DNA of 6,516 bases from Achromobacter sp. (GCA_003454835.1 DMTA01000454.1:1-6516); one strand, 5' to 3'; shown: positions 1-6,516, counted from the first letter of the stretch. Program-made: numbers and translations. The notes: generated from the letters alone by a model not told the origin.

Positions 1-194
1 GCGGCATCGGCGGCGCGGGCCTGGGCCAGCGTCAATTCGGCGTCAATATGTAAAAAGCTGTTCAGTTCGCTGGCCGCTTCGGCGGCCGCCAGCGCGCTTT
101 GCGCCAGGTCCACAGCGCTGACTTCGCGTTGCGCGAGGGCCGCGCGCAGAGCGGCGATCCCCTCGAATTGGGTGTGCAGGGCAGGTTTCGTCAT
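1..194 (-). CDS. gatA: GatA, Glu-tRNA(Gln)/Asp-tRNA(Asn) amidotransferase subunit A, N-terminal part only
   Basis: This is the first 64 codons of the amidase subunit of GatCAB. GatA releases ammonia from glutamine, and GatB uses it to amidate mischarged Glu-tRNA(Gln) or Asp-tRNA(Asn) in the cytoplasm. The reading frame begins [10 protein letters not shown] and continues through an alanine-rich helical stretch (about residues 13-41) into LNSFLHI, which fits the GatA N-terminus. The amidase-signature Ser-cisSer-Lys triad lies further on and is outside the window, so catalytic integrity cannot be judged. The start is an ATG at 194-192, only 3 nt after the gatC stop, which points to one transcript and translational coupling. 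No strong Shine-Dalgarno is visible before it. Identification rests mainly on the preceding gatC and on N-terminal resemblance. Confidence 0.88.
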   Translation of the reverse strand, partial: MTKPALHTQFEGIAALRAALAQREVSAVDLAQSALAAAEAASELNSFLHIDAELTLAQARAADA

Positions 195-197
195 GAC

Positions 198-506
198 TTA
201 ATCCAGGACCTTGGGAACCAGGAACAGGCCGTCCTGGGCATCGGGAGCGTTGGCCAGCAATTCCTGGCGGCGGGCTTCCGATCCGGCTTCGGTCACGGCG
301 TCTTCACGCAGGCGCAATACGATGTCCTCGTGGGCGGACAAGGGATGAGCCAGGGGTTCGACGCCTTGGGTATCGACGGATTGAAGCCGCTCGATCAGGT
401 GGAGGATGCCGTTGAGTTCGGCCTGCGCGACGGTGCGCTGGTCGGGGGTCAGTTCGATTCTGGCCAGCCGGGCAATGCGGGCCACATCTTTGTCGTTGAG
501 CGCCAT
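198..506 (-). CDS. gatC: GatC, tRNA-dependent amidotransferase subunit C
   Basis: GatC is the small subunit that wraps around the GatA-GatB interface and stabilises the complex. The 102-residue product has the family hallmarks in order: an N-terminal helix VARIARLARIELT (8-20), a second helix ending LHLIERLQSVDT (35-46), the GVEPLAHP turn (48-55), an LREDAVTE segment (66-73), and the C-terminal NAPDAQDGLFLVPKV (87-101) that lies against GatA. The frame stays open upstream to an ATG at 563-561, which would add 19 residues (MHTAHSRPAAF...). I chose the inner ATG at 506-504 because MALNDKDV matches where GatC proteins normally begin and 102 residues is the usual length. Neither start has a convincing Shine-Dalgarno, so the longer form cannot be excluded. 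gatA follows after 3 nt. Confidence 0.93.
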   Translation of the reverse strand: MALNDKDVARIARLARIELTPDQRTVAQAELNGILHLIERLQSVDTQGVEPLAHPLSAHEDIVLRLREDAVTEAGSEARRQELLANAPDAQDGLFLVPKVLD

Positions 507-587
507 GGGGGATTGCAAAAATCGGTAAGCGAAGGCCGCGGGGCGGGAGTGGGCAGTATGCATACGCCAAACCCGTTACAAAGCTTG

Positions 588-611
588 AATAGCCTGCATT
601 TATGCGCTATT
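588..611. repeat. imperfect palindrome in the gatC leader
   Basis: Arms AATAGC (588-593) plus GCAT (596-599) face ATGC (602-605) plus GCTATT (606-611). This gives ten complementary base pairs around a TT centre, broken by an extra CT (594-595) on one side. It lies just downstream of the minus-strand TATAAT, so it would form a hairpin near the 5' end of the gatCA mRNA, or it could be a protein-binding dyad. The symmetry is visible directly; a function is inference. Confidence 0.5.
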
Positions 612-635
612 TCCGGGGAAATTATAAGTTATGAT
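599..635 (+). promoter_or_regulatory. candidate mreB operon promoter region
   Basis: The plus strand has TATAAG (623-628) and TATGAT (630-635), each one or two changes from the sigma-70 -10 consensus. The best partner for the first is a poor -35, TTTATG (599-604), at 18 bp. A TTGAAT at 585-590 is a better -35, but it faces only TATTTC (608-613) at 17 bp. A promoter is expected somewhere here because the operon begins at 736, but the exact hexamers are uncertain. The block overlaps the minus-strand TATAAT, so the two polymerase sites would compete. Confidence 0.3.
621..626 (-). promoter_or_regulatory. candidate -10 element of the gatCA promoter
   Basis: Read on the minus strand this is an exact TATAAT, in the most AT-rich part of the intergenic region. 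Transcription would begin around position 614, giving a leader of about 108 nt before the preferred gatC start or about 50 nt before the alternative upstream start. No good TTGACA-like hexamer sits 16-18 bp upstream, and there is no TG extension, so the call depends on the -10 match and on the position between divergent genes. Confidence 0.42.
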
Positions 636-655
636 TCACGGTTTAATCGCCGTGA
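636..655. repeat. inverted repeat TCACGG-N8-CCGTGA upstream of mreB
   Basis: Perfect 6-bp arms (636-641 and 650-655) flank 8 nt. The repeat directly adjoins the plus-strand TATGAT, so it would overlap the start of an mreB transcript. A smaller perfect repeat, CCCGT-N6-ACGGG (667-682), follows. These could be leader hairpins or an operator; I do not recognise a known binding site. No RNA gene is seen in 507-735. Confidence 0.4.
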
Positions 656-729
656 TGACAGGCGGACCCGTTGTTTTACGGGCCAAACGCCCCGCGGCCT
701 GACCCCAATTCCCCCCAGAATTTAGCTGA

Positions 730-1779
<1,050 letters not shown>

Positions 1780-1793
1780 TATTGCCCGCCAGC

Positions 1794-1835
1794 CCGGAGC
1801 CCCGCTTTTTTCTGGCTCCGGCCGCTGCGGGAGCC
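1794..1835 (+). promoter_or_regulatory. competing hairpins in the mreB-mreC spacer
   Basis: CCGGAGCC (1794-1801) pairs perfectly with GGCTCCGG (1814-1821) over a 12-nt loop that contains six T residues. The same GGCTCC (1814-1819) also pairs perfectly with GGAGCC (1830-1835). The two stems share a strand and exclude each other. Neither is followed by a T-run, so this is not a classic intrinsic terminator; the T-run lies inside the first loop. It sits 15 nt after the mreB stop and 29 nt before the mreC start, where it could protect the mreB 3' end or lower expression of the downstream genes. Pairing is seen; function is inferred. Confidence 0.5.
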
Positions 1836-1863
1836 TCGGACGCGGGCGCCCGGGCTGAGATTC

Positions 1864-2748
1864 ATGCAACGACAAGGGACTCCCCCCCTATTCAGGCGCG
1901 GCCCACCGGCAGAGGTGCGGCTGGTCGTTCTGGTCGTCCTTGCCCTGGCCCTGATCGTCATGGATTCGCAGTGGCGCATGCTGGAACCGGCGCGCCGAGC
2001 GATTGCCGTGGGGCTTTATCCGTTCCAGCGTGCCGTCATGGCGCCGCGCGATCTCGTCCAGCAAGTCAACGAATGGGTTAACGCGGCCAACCTCATCCGC
2101 AGCGAAAACGAAGCCCTGCAGCGCCAGCGCATCGAACTCGCCCAGGTCGCGTCCCACGCGGCGCAGCTTGCCGCCGAAAACTCCCAGCTCCGTCGCCTGC
2201 TTGGCGTGACTGACACCGTGGCGCAGTCCGCCGTGGTCGTTGAGGTCATGTACGAACCCACCAATGCGTTCACGCAGCGCCTGGTCTTCAACAAGGGCAG
2301 CAAGGCGGGCTTGGCGCCTGGCATGCCCGTGATCGACGAAGGCGGCGTGGTCGGCCAGATCGTCCGCGTGACGCCCATGACCGCCGAGGCGGCGCTCGTC
2401 ACCGACGAGCAGGTTTCCATTCCCGTGCAGCTCCTGCGCAACGGACTTCGTCTGATTGCGTTCGGCGGCAACTCGCCCGGCAAGATGGAAGTGCGTTATC
2501 TGGCAGCCAATGCCGACATCAAGGAAGGCGATACTATTGTCACCAGCGGCGTCGGCGGCCTCTTCCCCGCCGGCCTGCCCGTGGCCAAGGTGACCTCGGT
2601 GGAACGCGATACCGCATCCGGTTTCGCGCGCGCCGTGTGTGAACCGCTGGCCCATCCCGAACGCTATCGCCACTTCCTGGTTCTGCAGGTGGATGTGGAT
2701 CGCGCCGAGTCCAACCGTCAGGAGGTCGATTCCGGTGGATCGGACTAA
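1864..2748 (+). CDS. mreC: MreC, rod-shape-determining periplasmic scaffold
   Basis: MreC is a bitopic inner-membrane protein whose periplasmic part self-assembles and binds and activates PBP2, linking the MreB filament to the wall synthases. The 294-residue product has a short cytoplasmic N-terminus with several Arg (1-19), one membrane helix (about 19-33, VRLVVLVVLALALIVM), a coiled coil (about 66-113, including ENEALQRQRIELAQ and AENSQLRRLLG), and then the paired beta-barrel domain (about 122-278) with EPTNAFTQRLVFNKG, GMPVIDEGGVVGQI, VTSGVGGLFPAGLPV and YRHFLVLQVDV. It is shorter than E. coli MreC (367) because it lacks a long C-terminal tail; it ends soon after the last strand. The start is ATG 1864, with a weak GCTGAG 4 nt upstream. 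Its last 14 nt overlap mreD and carry that gene's ribosome-binding site. Confidence 0.97.
   Translation: MQRQGTPPLFRRGPPAEVRLVVLVVLALALIVMDSQWRMLEPARRAIAVGLYPFQRAVMAPRDLVQQVNEWVNAANLIRSENEALQRQRIELAQVASHAAQLAAENSQLRRLLGVTDTVAQSAVVVEVMYEPTNAFTQRLVFNKGSKAGLAPGMPVIDEGGVVGQIVRVTPMTAEAALVTDEQVSIPVQLLRNGLRLIAFGGNSPGKMEVRYLAANADIKEGDTIVTSGVGGLFPAGLPVAKVTSVERDTASGFARAVCEPLAHPERYRHFLVLQVDVDRAESNRQEVDSGGSD
2720..2737 (+). promoter_or_regulatory. strong ribosome-binding site and GTG start of mreD, inside mreC
   Basis: AGGAGGT (2720-2726) is a full Shine-Dalgarno match and sits 8 nt before a GTG at 2735-2737 in the mreD frame. This decides the mreD start. An in-frame ATG at 2639 exists, but it lies deep inside mreC, has no such signal, and would add a 32-residue N-terminus unlike MreD (MNRWPIPNAIATSW...). 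It is the only consensus ribosome-binding site in the cluster. Confidence 0.88.
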
Positions 2749-3304
2749 CCAACACGCTGCGGGGCAGTCCCCGCGCCGCCTTGGCACGCCTAGCAACGTG
2801 CATCCCGACCGGCTGTCGGGTCCCGCGCATGCCTTCTTCGTGTGGGGCACGGTCTTGCTCGCCTGGCTGGTGTCGCTGTTGCCGTGGCGGCTCTGGCAGG
2901 GCGCGCCCGACGTGCTGCTGCTCATCATCGCTTTCTGGTGCGTGCACGAGCCGCGGCGCGTCGGCCTCTTTACCGCGTTCTTCTTCGGCGTGCTGATGGA
3001 CGTGCACGACGCCGGCCTCTTGGGTGAGCACGCGCTGTCGTACACGCTCGTCGCCTACGGCGCGGTGGTCCTGCATCGCCGGCTGCAACGGTTCGACCTC
3101 TGGAGCCAGGCGATGCACATGCTGCCTGTGTTCTTCATTGCGCGCTTTGTCACCCAGATCATCCACGCGTGGCTGGCCGGAAAATGGCCGGGCTGGGACT
3201 GGGGCATCAGCGTGCTGCTGACGGCTGCGTTGTGGCCGCTGGCGGGTTGGGTGCTGCACCTGCCGCAACGCGGTGTCGACGACGCCGAATCCTCCTCCGC
3301 CTGA
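2735..3304 (+). CDS. mreD: MreD, rod-shape-determining membrane protein
   Basis: MreD is a small polytopic inner-membrane component of the Rod complex that works with MreC to control PBP2-RodA activity. The 189-residue product begins with about 30 polar residues, then has about six hydrophobic segments (near 34-50, 57-70, 77-89, 101-114, 126-143 and 156-176). The family hallmark is GVLMDVHDAGLLGEHALSY (85-103), and the short charged tail ends DDAESSSA. It is slightly longer than E. coli MreD (162) because of the N-terminal extension. The start is GTG, chosen from the AGGAGGT 8 nt upstream. It overlaps mreC by 14 nt in another frame, so translation is probably coupled to mreC termination. Its stop codon falls in the loop of a small hairpin just before mrdA. 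The family diverges quickly in sequence, so identification rests on topology, the motif and gene order. Confidence 0.94.
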   Translation: MDRTNQHAAGQSPRRLGTPSNVHPDRLSGPAHAFFVWGTVLLAWLVSLLPWRLWQGAPDVLLLIIAFWCVHEPRRVGLFTAFFFGVLMDVHDAGLLGEHALSYTLVAYGAVVLHRRLQRFDLWSQAMHMLPVFFIARFVTQIIHAWLAGKWPGWDWGISVLLTAALWPLAGWVLHLPQRGVDDAESSSA

Positions 3305-3310
3305 CGGCGG
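3297..3310 (+). promoter_or_regulatory. hairpin covering the mrdA ribosome-binding site
   Basis: CCGCC (3297-3301) and GGCGG (3306-3310) form a perfect 5-bp GC stem closing the loop TGAC, which includes the mreD stop codon TGA (3302-3304). GGCGG is the only Shine-Dalgarno-like run before the mrdA ATG, 9 nt away. A ribosome finishing mreD would melt the stem, so this could couple mrdA translation to mreD. Short GC stems are common at this base composition, so the functional reading is tentative. Confidence 0.35.
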
Positions 3311-3319
3311 CGTTGCGTC

Positions 3320-5248
3320 ATGTTTGAATTCAAGAAAACCGGCCAGCAGCAGAAGCAGCGCTTTCGCCTGCGCGCCTGGGTGGGCGGCGCCTTCGCCCTG
3401 GTCTGCTTCGGCGTGCTGGTTGGCCGCTTCTGGTATCTGCAGGTCGACCGCTACGAGGGCCTGTCCGAACGCGCCGACCGCAACCGCATCGCGGTCGTGC
3501 CGATTCCACCGCGCCGCGGCGAGATCCTGGATCGCAACGGCGAAGTCCTGGCTCGCAACTACCGCACCTACACCCTCGAAGTCGTTCCTGCCCACGCGGG
3601 CAACATGAACGAACTCTTCGAACGCCTGACCGAAGTCGTCTACATCAGCCCGTCCGACCAGCGCCGCTTCAAACGCCGCGCGGCCGAATCCAGCCGCTAC
3701 GCCAGCCTGCAGCTGCGCAACAATCTGAACGAGACCGAAGCCGCGTGGTTTGCCGCGCACGCATTCCAGTTTCCGGGCGTCGAACTGCGCGCCCGCTGGG
3801 TGCGCGAGTATCCGCAGGGCGTATCGGCCGCGCACGTGGTCGGCTACATCGGCCGCATCGCCGACAACGACATCGAAGAGCTGGACCGGGCCGGGCAGCT
3901 CGGCAACTACCGCGGCACCGAGGTCATCGGCAAGAAGGGCATCGAAAAGACCTGGGAAGAGCAGCTGCATGGCCGCACGGGCCTCGAGGAAGTCGAGGTC
4001 ACCGCCGGCGGCCGGCCCATGCGCACGTTGCGCCGCATCGATCCGGTTCCGGGCTCGGACATCATGCTGTCCATCGACATGGGCCTGCAGAAGGTGGCCG
4101 AAGAAGCCTTCGAAGGCCAGCGCGGCGCGCTCGTCGCCATCGACCCGGACACGGGCGAAGTCCTGGCGTTCGTGTCGCAGCCGTCGTTCGACCCGAACCT
4201 GTTCGTGGATGGCATCGATGTCGACAACTGGCGCATGCTGAACGAATCGCCGGACCATCCGCTGATCAACCGTCCCCTGTACGGCACGTATCCCATTGGC
4301 TCCACCTACAAGCCTTTCGTGGCGCTGGCCGCGCTGGAACTGGGCAAACGCCGCGCGACCGACCGCATCTCGGACCCGGGCTATTACGAGTTCGGCGGAC
4401 AGAAGTTCCGCAACGCGGGCGGCGCGGCCTACGGCATGACAGACATGCACAAGGCCATTGTCGTGTCGTCCGATACCTATTTCTACTCGCTCGGCCCCGA
4501 AATCGGCGTGAATGCGCTGCACGATTTCACCAAGCAGTTCGGGTTCGGCCAGATCACCGGCATCGACCTGGAAGGCGAGAAGCGCGGCGTGCTGCCGTCC
4601 ACCGATTGGAAGCGCTCGGCCTACAAGGACAAGGAACGTCAGCGCTGGTACGCCGGCGAAACCATTTCCGTCGCCGTGGGCCAGGGCTACAACGCCTTCA
4701 CGCTGCTGCAGCTGGCGCAGGGCACATCCACGCTGGCCAACAACGGCCTGTACCGCCGTCCGCACCTGGTGCACGCGGTGCGTGATTCGCGCTCGGGCGT
4801 GGCCAAGCCGACCGAGGCGCCGCCCGATTACCGCATTCCTCTCAAGCAGGCCAACGTGGACGTCATCAAGAACGCCATGGCCGACGTGGTCCGTGCCGGC
4901 ACGGCGCGCCGCGCGTTCGCCAACACGCCGTACCAGGCTGCCGGCAAGACCGGCACCGCGCAGGTGTTCAGCCTGCGAGGCGGCCATTACCGCGCCAGCG
5001 CGATCGACGAACGCCTGCGCGACCACGCGCTGTTCATGGGCTTTGCGCCGCTCGAGCAGCCGCGCATTGCCGTGGCGCTGATCGTCGAGAACGCAGGCTG
5101 GGGCGCCAGCGTGGCGGCTCCTGTCGCGCGCAAGGTCTTCGATTACTGGCTGGCCAAGGATCGCCAGGACAAGATCGCGCGGCCCGAGCGCGGGGACACC
5201 ATGGCGACCGTCGACGACATCGCCTCGGACCTGGTGCGCCAACAATGA
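3320..5248 (+). CDS. mrdA: PBP2, penicillin-binding protein 2 (class B transpeptidase)
   Basis: PBP2 is the elongation-specific DD-transpeptidase that cross-links new peptidoglycan made by its partner RodA; it acts in the periplasm, anchored by one membrane helix. The 642-residue product (E. coli 633) has a basic cytoplasmic tail (1-18), a membrane anchor (about 19-40), the class B pedestal motif RRGEILDRNG (65-74), and the conserved GYIGRI region (175-180) with YRGTEVIGKKGIEK (197-210). The transpeptidase domain carries the three expected motifs: S328-T-Y-K331 with the acyl-acceptor serine, S383-S-D385, and K543-T-G-T546. The YPIG and GQGYNAFTLLQLA segments also fit. No residue needed for catalysis is missing. 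The ATG at 3320 puts the membrane helix at the usual distance. It starts 15 nt after mreD, and its TGA overlaps the rodA start. Confidence 0.98.
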   Translation: MFEFKKTGQQQKQRFRLRAWVGGAFALVCFGVLVGRFWYLQVDRYEGLSERADRNRIAVVPIPPRRGEILDRNGEVLARNYRTYTLEVVPAHAGNMNELFERLTEVVYISPSDQRRFKRRAAESSRYASLQLRNNLNETEAAWFAAHAFQFPGVELRARWVREYPQGVSAAHVVGYIGRIADNDIEELDRAGQLGNYRGTEVIGKKGIEKTWEEQLHGRTGLEEVEVTAGGRPMRTLRRIDPVPGSDIMLSIDMGLQKVAEEAFEGQRGALVAIDPDTGEVLAFVSQPSFDPNLFVDGIDVDNWRMLNESPDHPLINRPLYGTYPIGSTYKPFVALAALELGKRRATDRISDPGYYEFGGQKFRNAGGAAYGMTDMHKAIVVSSDTYFYSLGPEIGVNALHDFTKQFGFGQITGIDLEGEKRGVLPSTDWKRSAYKDKERQRWYAGETISVAVGQGYNAFTLLQLAQGTSTLANNGLYRRPHLVHAVRDSRSGVAKPTEAPPDYRIPLKQANVDVIKNAMADVVRAGTARRAFANTPYQAAGKTGTAQVFSLRGGHYRASAIDERLRDHALFMGFAPLEQPRIAVALIVENAGWGASVAAPVARKVFDYWLAKDRQDKIARPERGDTMATVDDIASDLVRQQ

Positions 5249-6381
5249 AACGTCTTGGCCTGATTCTGCTGCGCGTGTTCACGGCCTTCGACTGGCCGCT
5301 GCTTGCGATCCTGATGATGTTCGCGGCGCTGGGCCTGACGGTGATGCACTCGGCCGTGGGGGGCACCGACTGGCGCTTCGCGGAACAGTCGCGCAACTTC
5401 ATCATCGCGTTCTTCGCGATGTGGACGATGGCGCTGATTCCGCCGAAGCTGCTGATGAAGCTGGCGTTGCCCTTCTATGTGGTGGGCGTGGTGCTGCTGC
5501 TGGGCGTCGAGTTCTTCGGCGAAACCAGCAAGGGCGCAACCCGCTGGCTGAATCTGGGCGTGACGCGCATCCAGCCGTCCGAAATGATGAAGATCGCGGT
5601 GCCGATGATGCTGGCCTGGTATTTCCAGCGCCACGAAGGCGCGGTCCGCGTGCGTGACTTCCTTGCTGCCGCCGCGATGCTGGCCGCACCTTTTGGCCTG
5701 ATCGTGTTGCAGCCCGACCTGGGCACGGCGCTGCTGGTGTTCGGCGCGGGCTTTTTCGTGATCTATTTCGCGGGACTGTCGTTCAAACTGCTGGTGCCGG
5801 TGATGCTGGCCGGCGTCATTGCGATCGGCACGCTGGTTTATTACGAAGACCAGCTCTGCGAGCCGGACGTGGACTGGGTGGTGCTGCACGAATACCAGAA
5901 GCACCGGGTCTGCACGTTGCTCAATCCCAGCTCGGATCCGCTAGGCAAAGGCTTTCACACGATCCAGTCGATGATCGCGGTGGGCTCGGGCGGCGTATAC
6001 GGCAAGGGCTACATGAAGGGGACGCAGACGCATCTGGACTTCATCCCGGAACGCACGACGGACTTCATCTTCGCCGTGTACGCCGAGGAATTCGGCCTGT
6101 ACGGCGGCATTGCAATCCTGGTGCTGTACGGACTGATGATGGCGCGCGGTTTGACGATCGCATCGCGGGCTGCTTCGCAATTCGGCCGGTTGCTGGCGGG
6201 CGCGCTGACGATGATGCTGTTCATCTACGTGTTCGTGAACGTGGGCATGGTGACGGGGATCTTGCCCGTGGTGGGGGTGCCGTTACCGTTCATGAGTTAT
6301 GGGGGGACGGCGTTGTTCACGATGGGGATTGCGTTTGGGATCATGATGAGTATTAGTCGGCATCGGTCTGTGAAGACTTGA
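5245..6381 (+). CDS. rodA: RodA, SEDS-family peptidoglycan glycosyltransferase
   Basis: RodA (MrdB) polymerises lipid II into glycan strands in the inner membrane as the partner of PBP2. The 378-residue product (E. coli 370) has about ten hydrophobic segments and the SEDS signatures: GATRWLNLG followed by RIQPSEMMKI (97-117), QPDLGTALL (156-164), the large periplasmic loop with YQKHRVCTLLNPSSDPLG (217-234) and QSMIAVGSGG (241-250), LDFIPERTTDFIF (264-276) whose TD aspartate (D273) corresponds to the conserved Asp implicated in SEDS catalysis, and PVVGVPLPFMSYGGTAL (341-357). The loop carries a stretch at about 201-216 that is absent, as I recall, from E. coli RodA; C205 and C223 lie either side of most of it. 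The start shares ATGA with the mrdA stop (4-nt overlap), which implies coupled translation and matched amounts. The last 36 or so codons use GGG, AGT and ATT more freely than the rest. Confidence 0.98.
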   Translation: MKRLGLILLRVFTAFDWPLLAILMMFAALGLTVMHSAVGGTDWRFAEQSRNFIIAFFAMWTMALIPPKLLMKLALPFYVVGVVLLLGVEFFGETSKGATRWLNLGVTRIQPSEMMKIAVPMMLAWYFQRHEGAVRVRDFLAAAAMLAAPFGLIVLQPDLGTALLVFGAGFFVIYFAGLSFKLLVPVMLAGVIAIGTLVYYEDQLCEPDVDWVVLHEYQKHRVCTLLNPSSDPLGKGFHTIQSMIAVGSGGVYGKGYMKGTQTHLDFIPERTTDFIFAVYAEEFGLYGGIAILVLYGLMMARGLTIASRAASQFGRLLAGALTMMLFIYVFVNVGMVTGILPVVGVPLPFMSYGGTALFTMGIAFGIMMSISRHRSVKT

Positions 6382-6516
6382 TGTTGGTTTGGTGATCGTA
6401 TTCATTGGTCGCGGCGTAGTTTTTATCTCCTGCATTTGTCGGCTCCCGTTGCCCGGGGCGCTTCGTAGGTCGGTGATCTTGGGTCCACGAGGTTTTTCGT
6501 AGGTCGCCCGACGCCG
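6382..6516. other. non-coding tail after rodA, no clear terminator
   Basis: No open frame with coding character and no RNA gene is visible. The composition changes here to more T and G than in the genes. I looked for a GC stem followed by a T-run to end the operon and found none; the short T-runs (near 6419-6424 and 6493-6497) are not preceded by a good stem. Termination may lie beyond the window or be Rho-dependent. Confidence 0.5.
6462..6506. repeat. direct repeat TTCGTAGGTCG, two copies 34 nt apart
   Basis: The 11-mer TTCGTAGGTCG occurs exactly at 6462-6472 and 6496-6506. The 23 nt between are not repeated. With only two copies and the window ending 10 nt later, it cannot be told whether this is the edge of a longer array, an intergenic repeat family, or a local duplication. 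Confidence 0.55.

Noticed and set aside
99..725. 208-codon plus-strand frame opposite gatC and reaching into the intergenic region
   Set aside because: It runs antisense to gatA and gatC and then through the divergent promoter region, and resembles no protein family.
1794..1821. intrinsic terminator after mreB
   Set aside because: The stem is good, but the T-run is in the loop and the 3' arm is followed by GC-rich sequence, so the standard terminator layout is absent. It is reported as a hairpin instead.
1888..3045. 385-codon open frame on the minus strand opposite mreC and mreD
   Set aside because: Antisense shadow of two genes with clear motifs. There is no ribosome-binding site or recognisable domain.
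3745..4785. 346-codon plus-strand frame within mrdA in another register
   Set aside because: It is Arg, His, Ala and Gly rich throughout, which is typical of an out-of-frame reading of a high-GC gene. mrdA itself is continuous with all catalytic motifs.
2540..5245. 901-codon open frame on the minus strand across mreC, mreD and mrdA
   Set aside because: It is antisense to three well-identified genes. The translation is a low-complexity mix rich in His, Gln, Arg, Ala and Asp with no recognisable domain, as expected when GC-biased codons are read in reverse.
6451..6459. GCCCGGGGC as an operon terminator stem
   Set aside because: It is a near-palindrome without room for a loop and is not followed by a T-run.

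Overview
The window is a chromosomal housekeeping segment from a high-GC betaproteobacterium, most likely of the Alcaligenaceae (Bordetella/Achromobacter group). I infer this from the strong G/C third-position bias, the protein sequences as I recall the family, and the gene order: gatC-gatA facing away from mreB, with mreBCD running directly into the PBP2 and RodA genes. No organism name is proven by the sequence alone.

Layout. Positions 1-506 on the minus strand hold the start of the GatCAB amidotransferase operon: all of gatC and the first 64 codons of gatA, which runs off the left edge. Positions 507-735 are a divergent intergenic region. It is AT-richer than its flanks, carries an exact TATAAT on the minus strand and promoter-like hexamers on the plus strand, and contains three dyad symmetries. 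Positions 736-6381 on the plus strand are a tightly packed five-gene cluster: mreB, mreC, mreD, mrdA (PBP2) and rodA. After mreC the genes overlap or nearly touch: mreC/mreD overlap by 14 nt, mreD and mrdA are 15 nt apart, and mrdA/rodA share ATGA. Only mreB and mreC are separated, by an 84-nt spacer with competing hairpins. Positions 6382-6516 are non-coding as far as visible and contain an 11-bp direct repeat.

Function. The five plus-strand genes encode the core of the Rod system (elongasome). MreB filaments under the inner membrane orient the complex, MreC and MreD connect it to the periplasmic side, RodA polymerises glycan strands from lipid II, and PBP2 cross-links them. All five look intact, with their key motifs present. 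The gat genes serve translation: amidation of mischarged Glu-tRNAGln and/or Asp-tRNAAsn.

Novelty. I found no undescribed system. The points worth a second look are regulatory or structural: mutually exclusive hairpins between mreB and mreC, a palindrome near the inferred 5' end of the gat transcript, a hairpin that would cover the mrdA ribosome-binding site with the mreD stop codon in its loop, the contrast in initiation signals along the operon, a cysteine pair in the large RodA periplasmic loop, and a repeat at the right edge.
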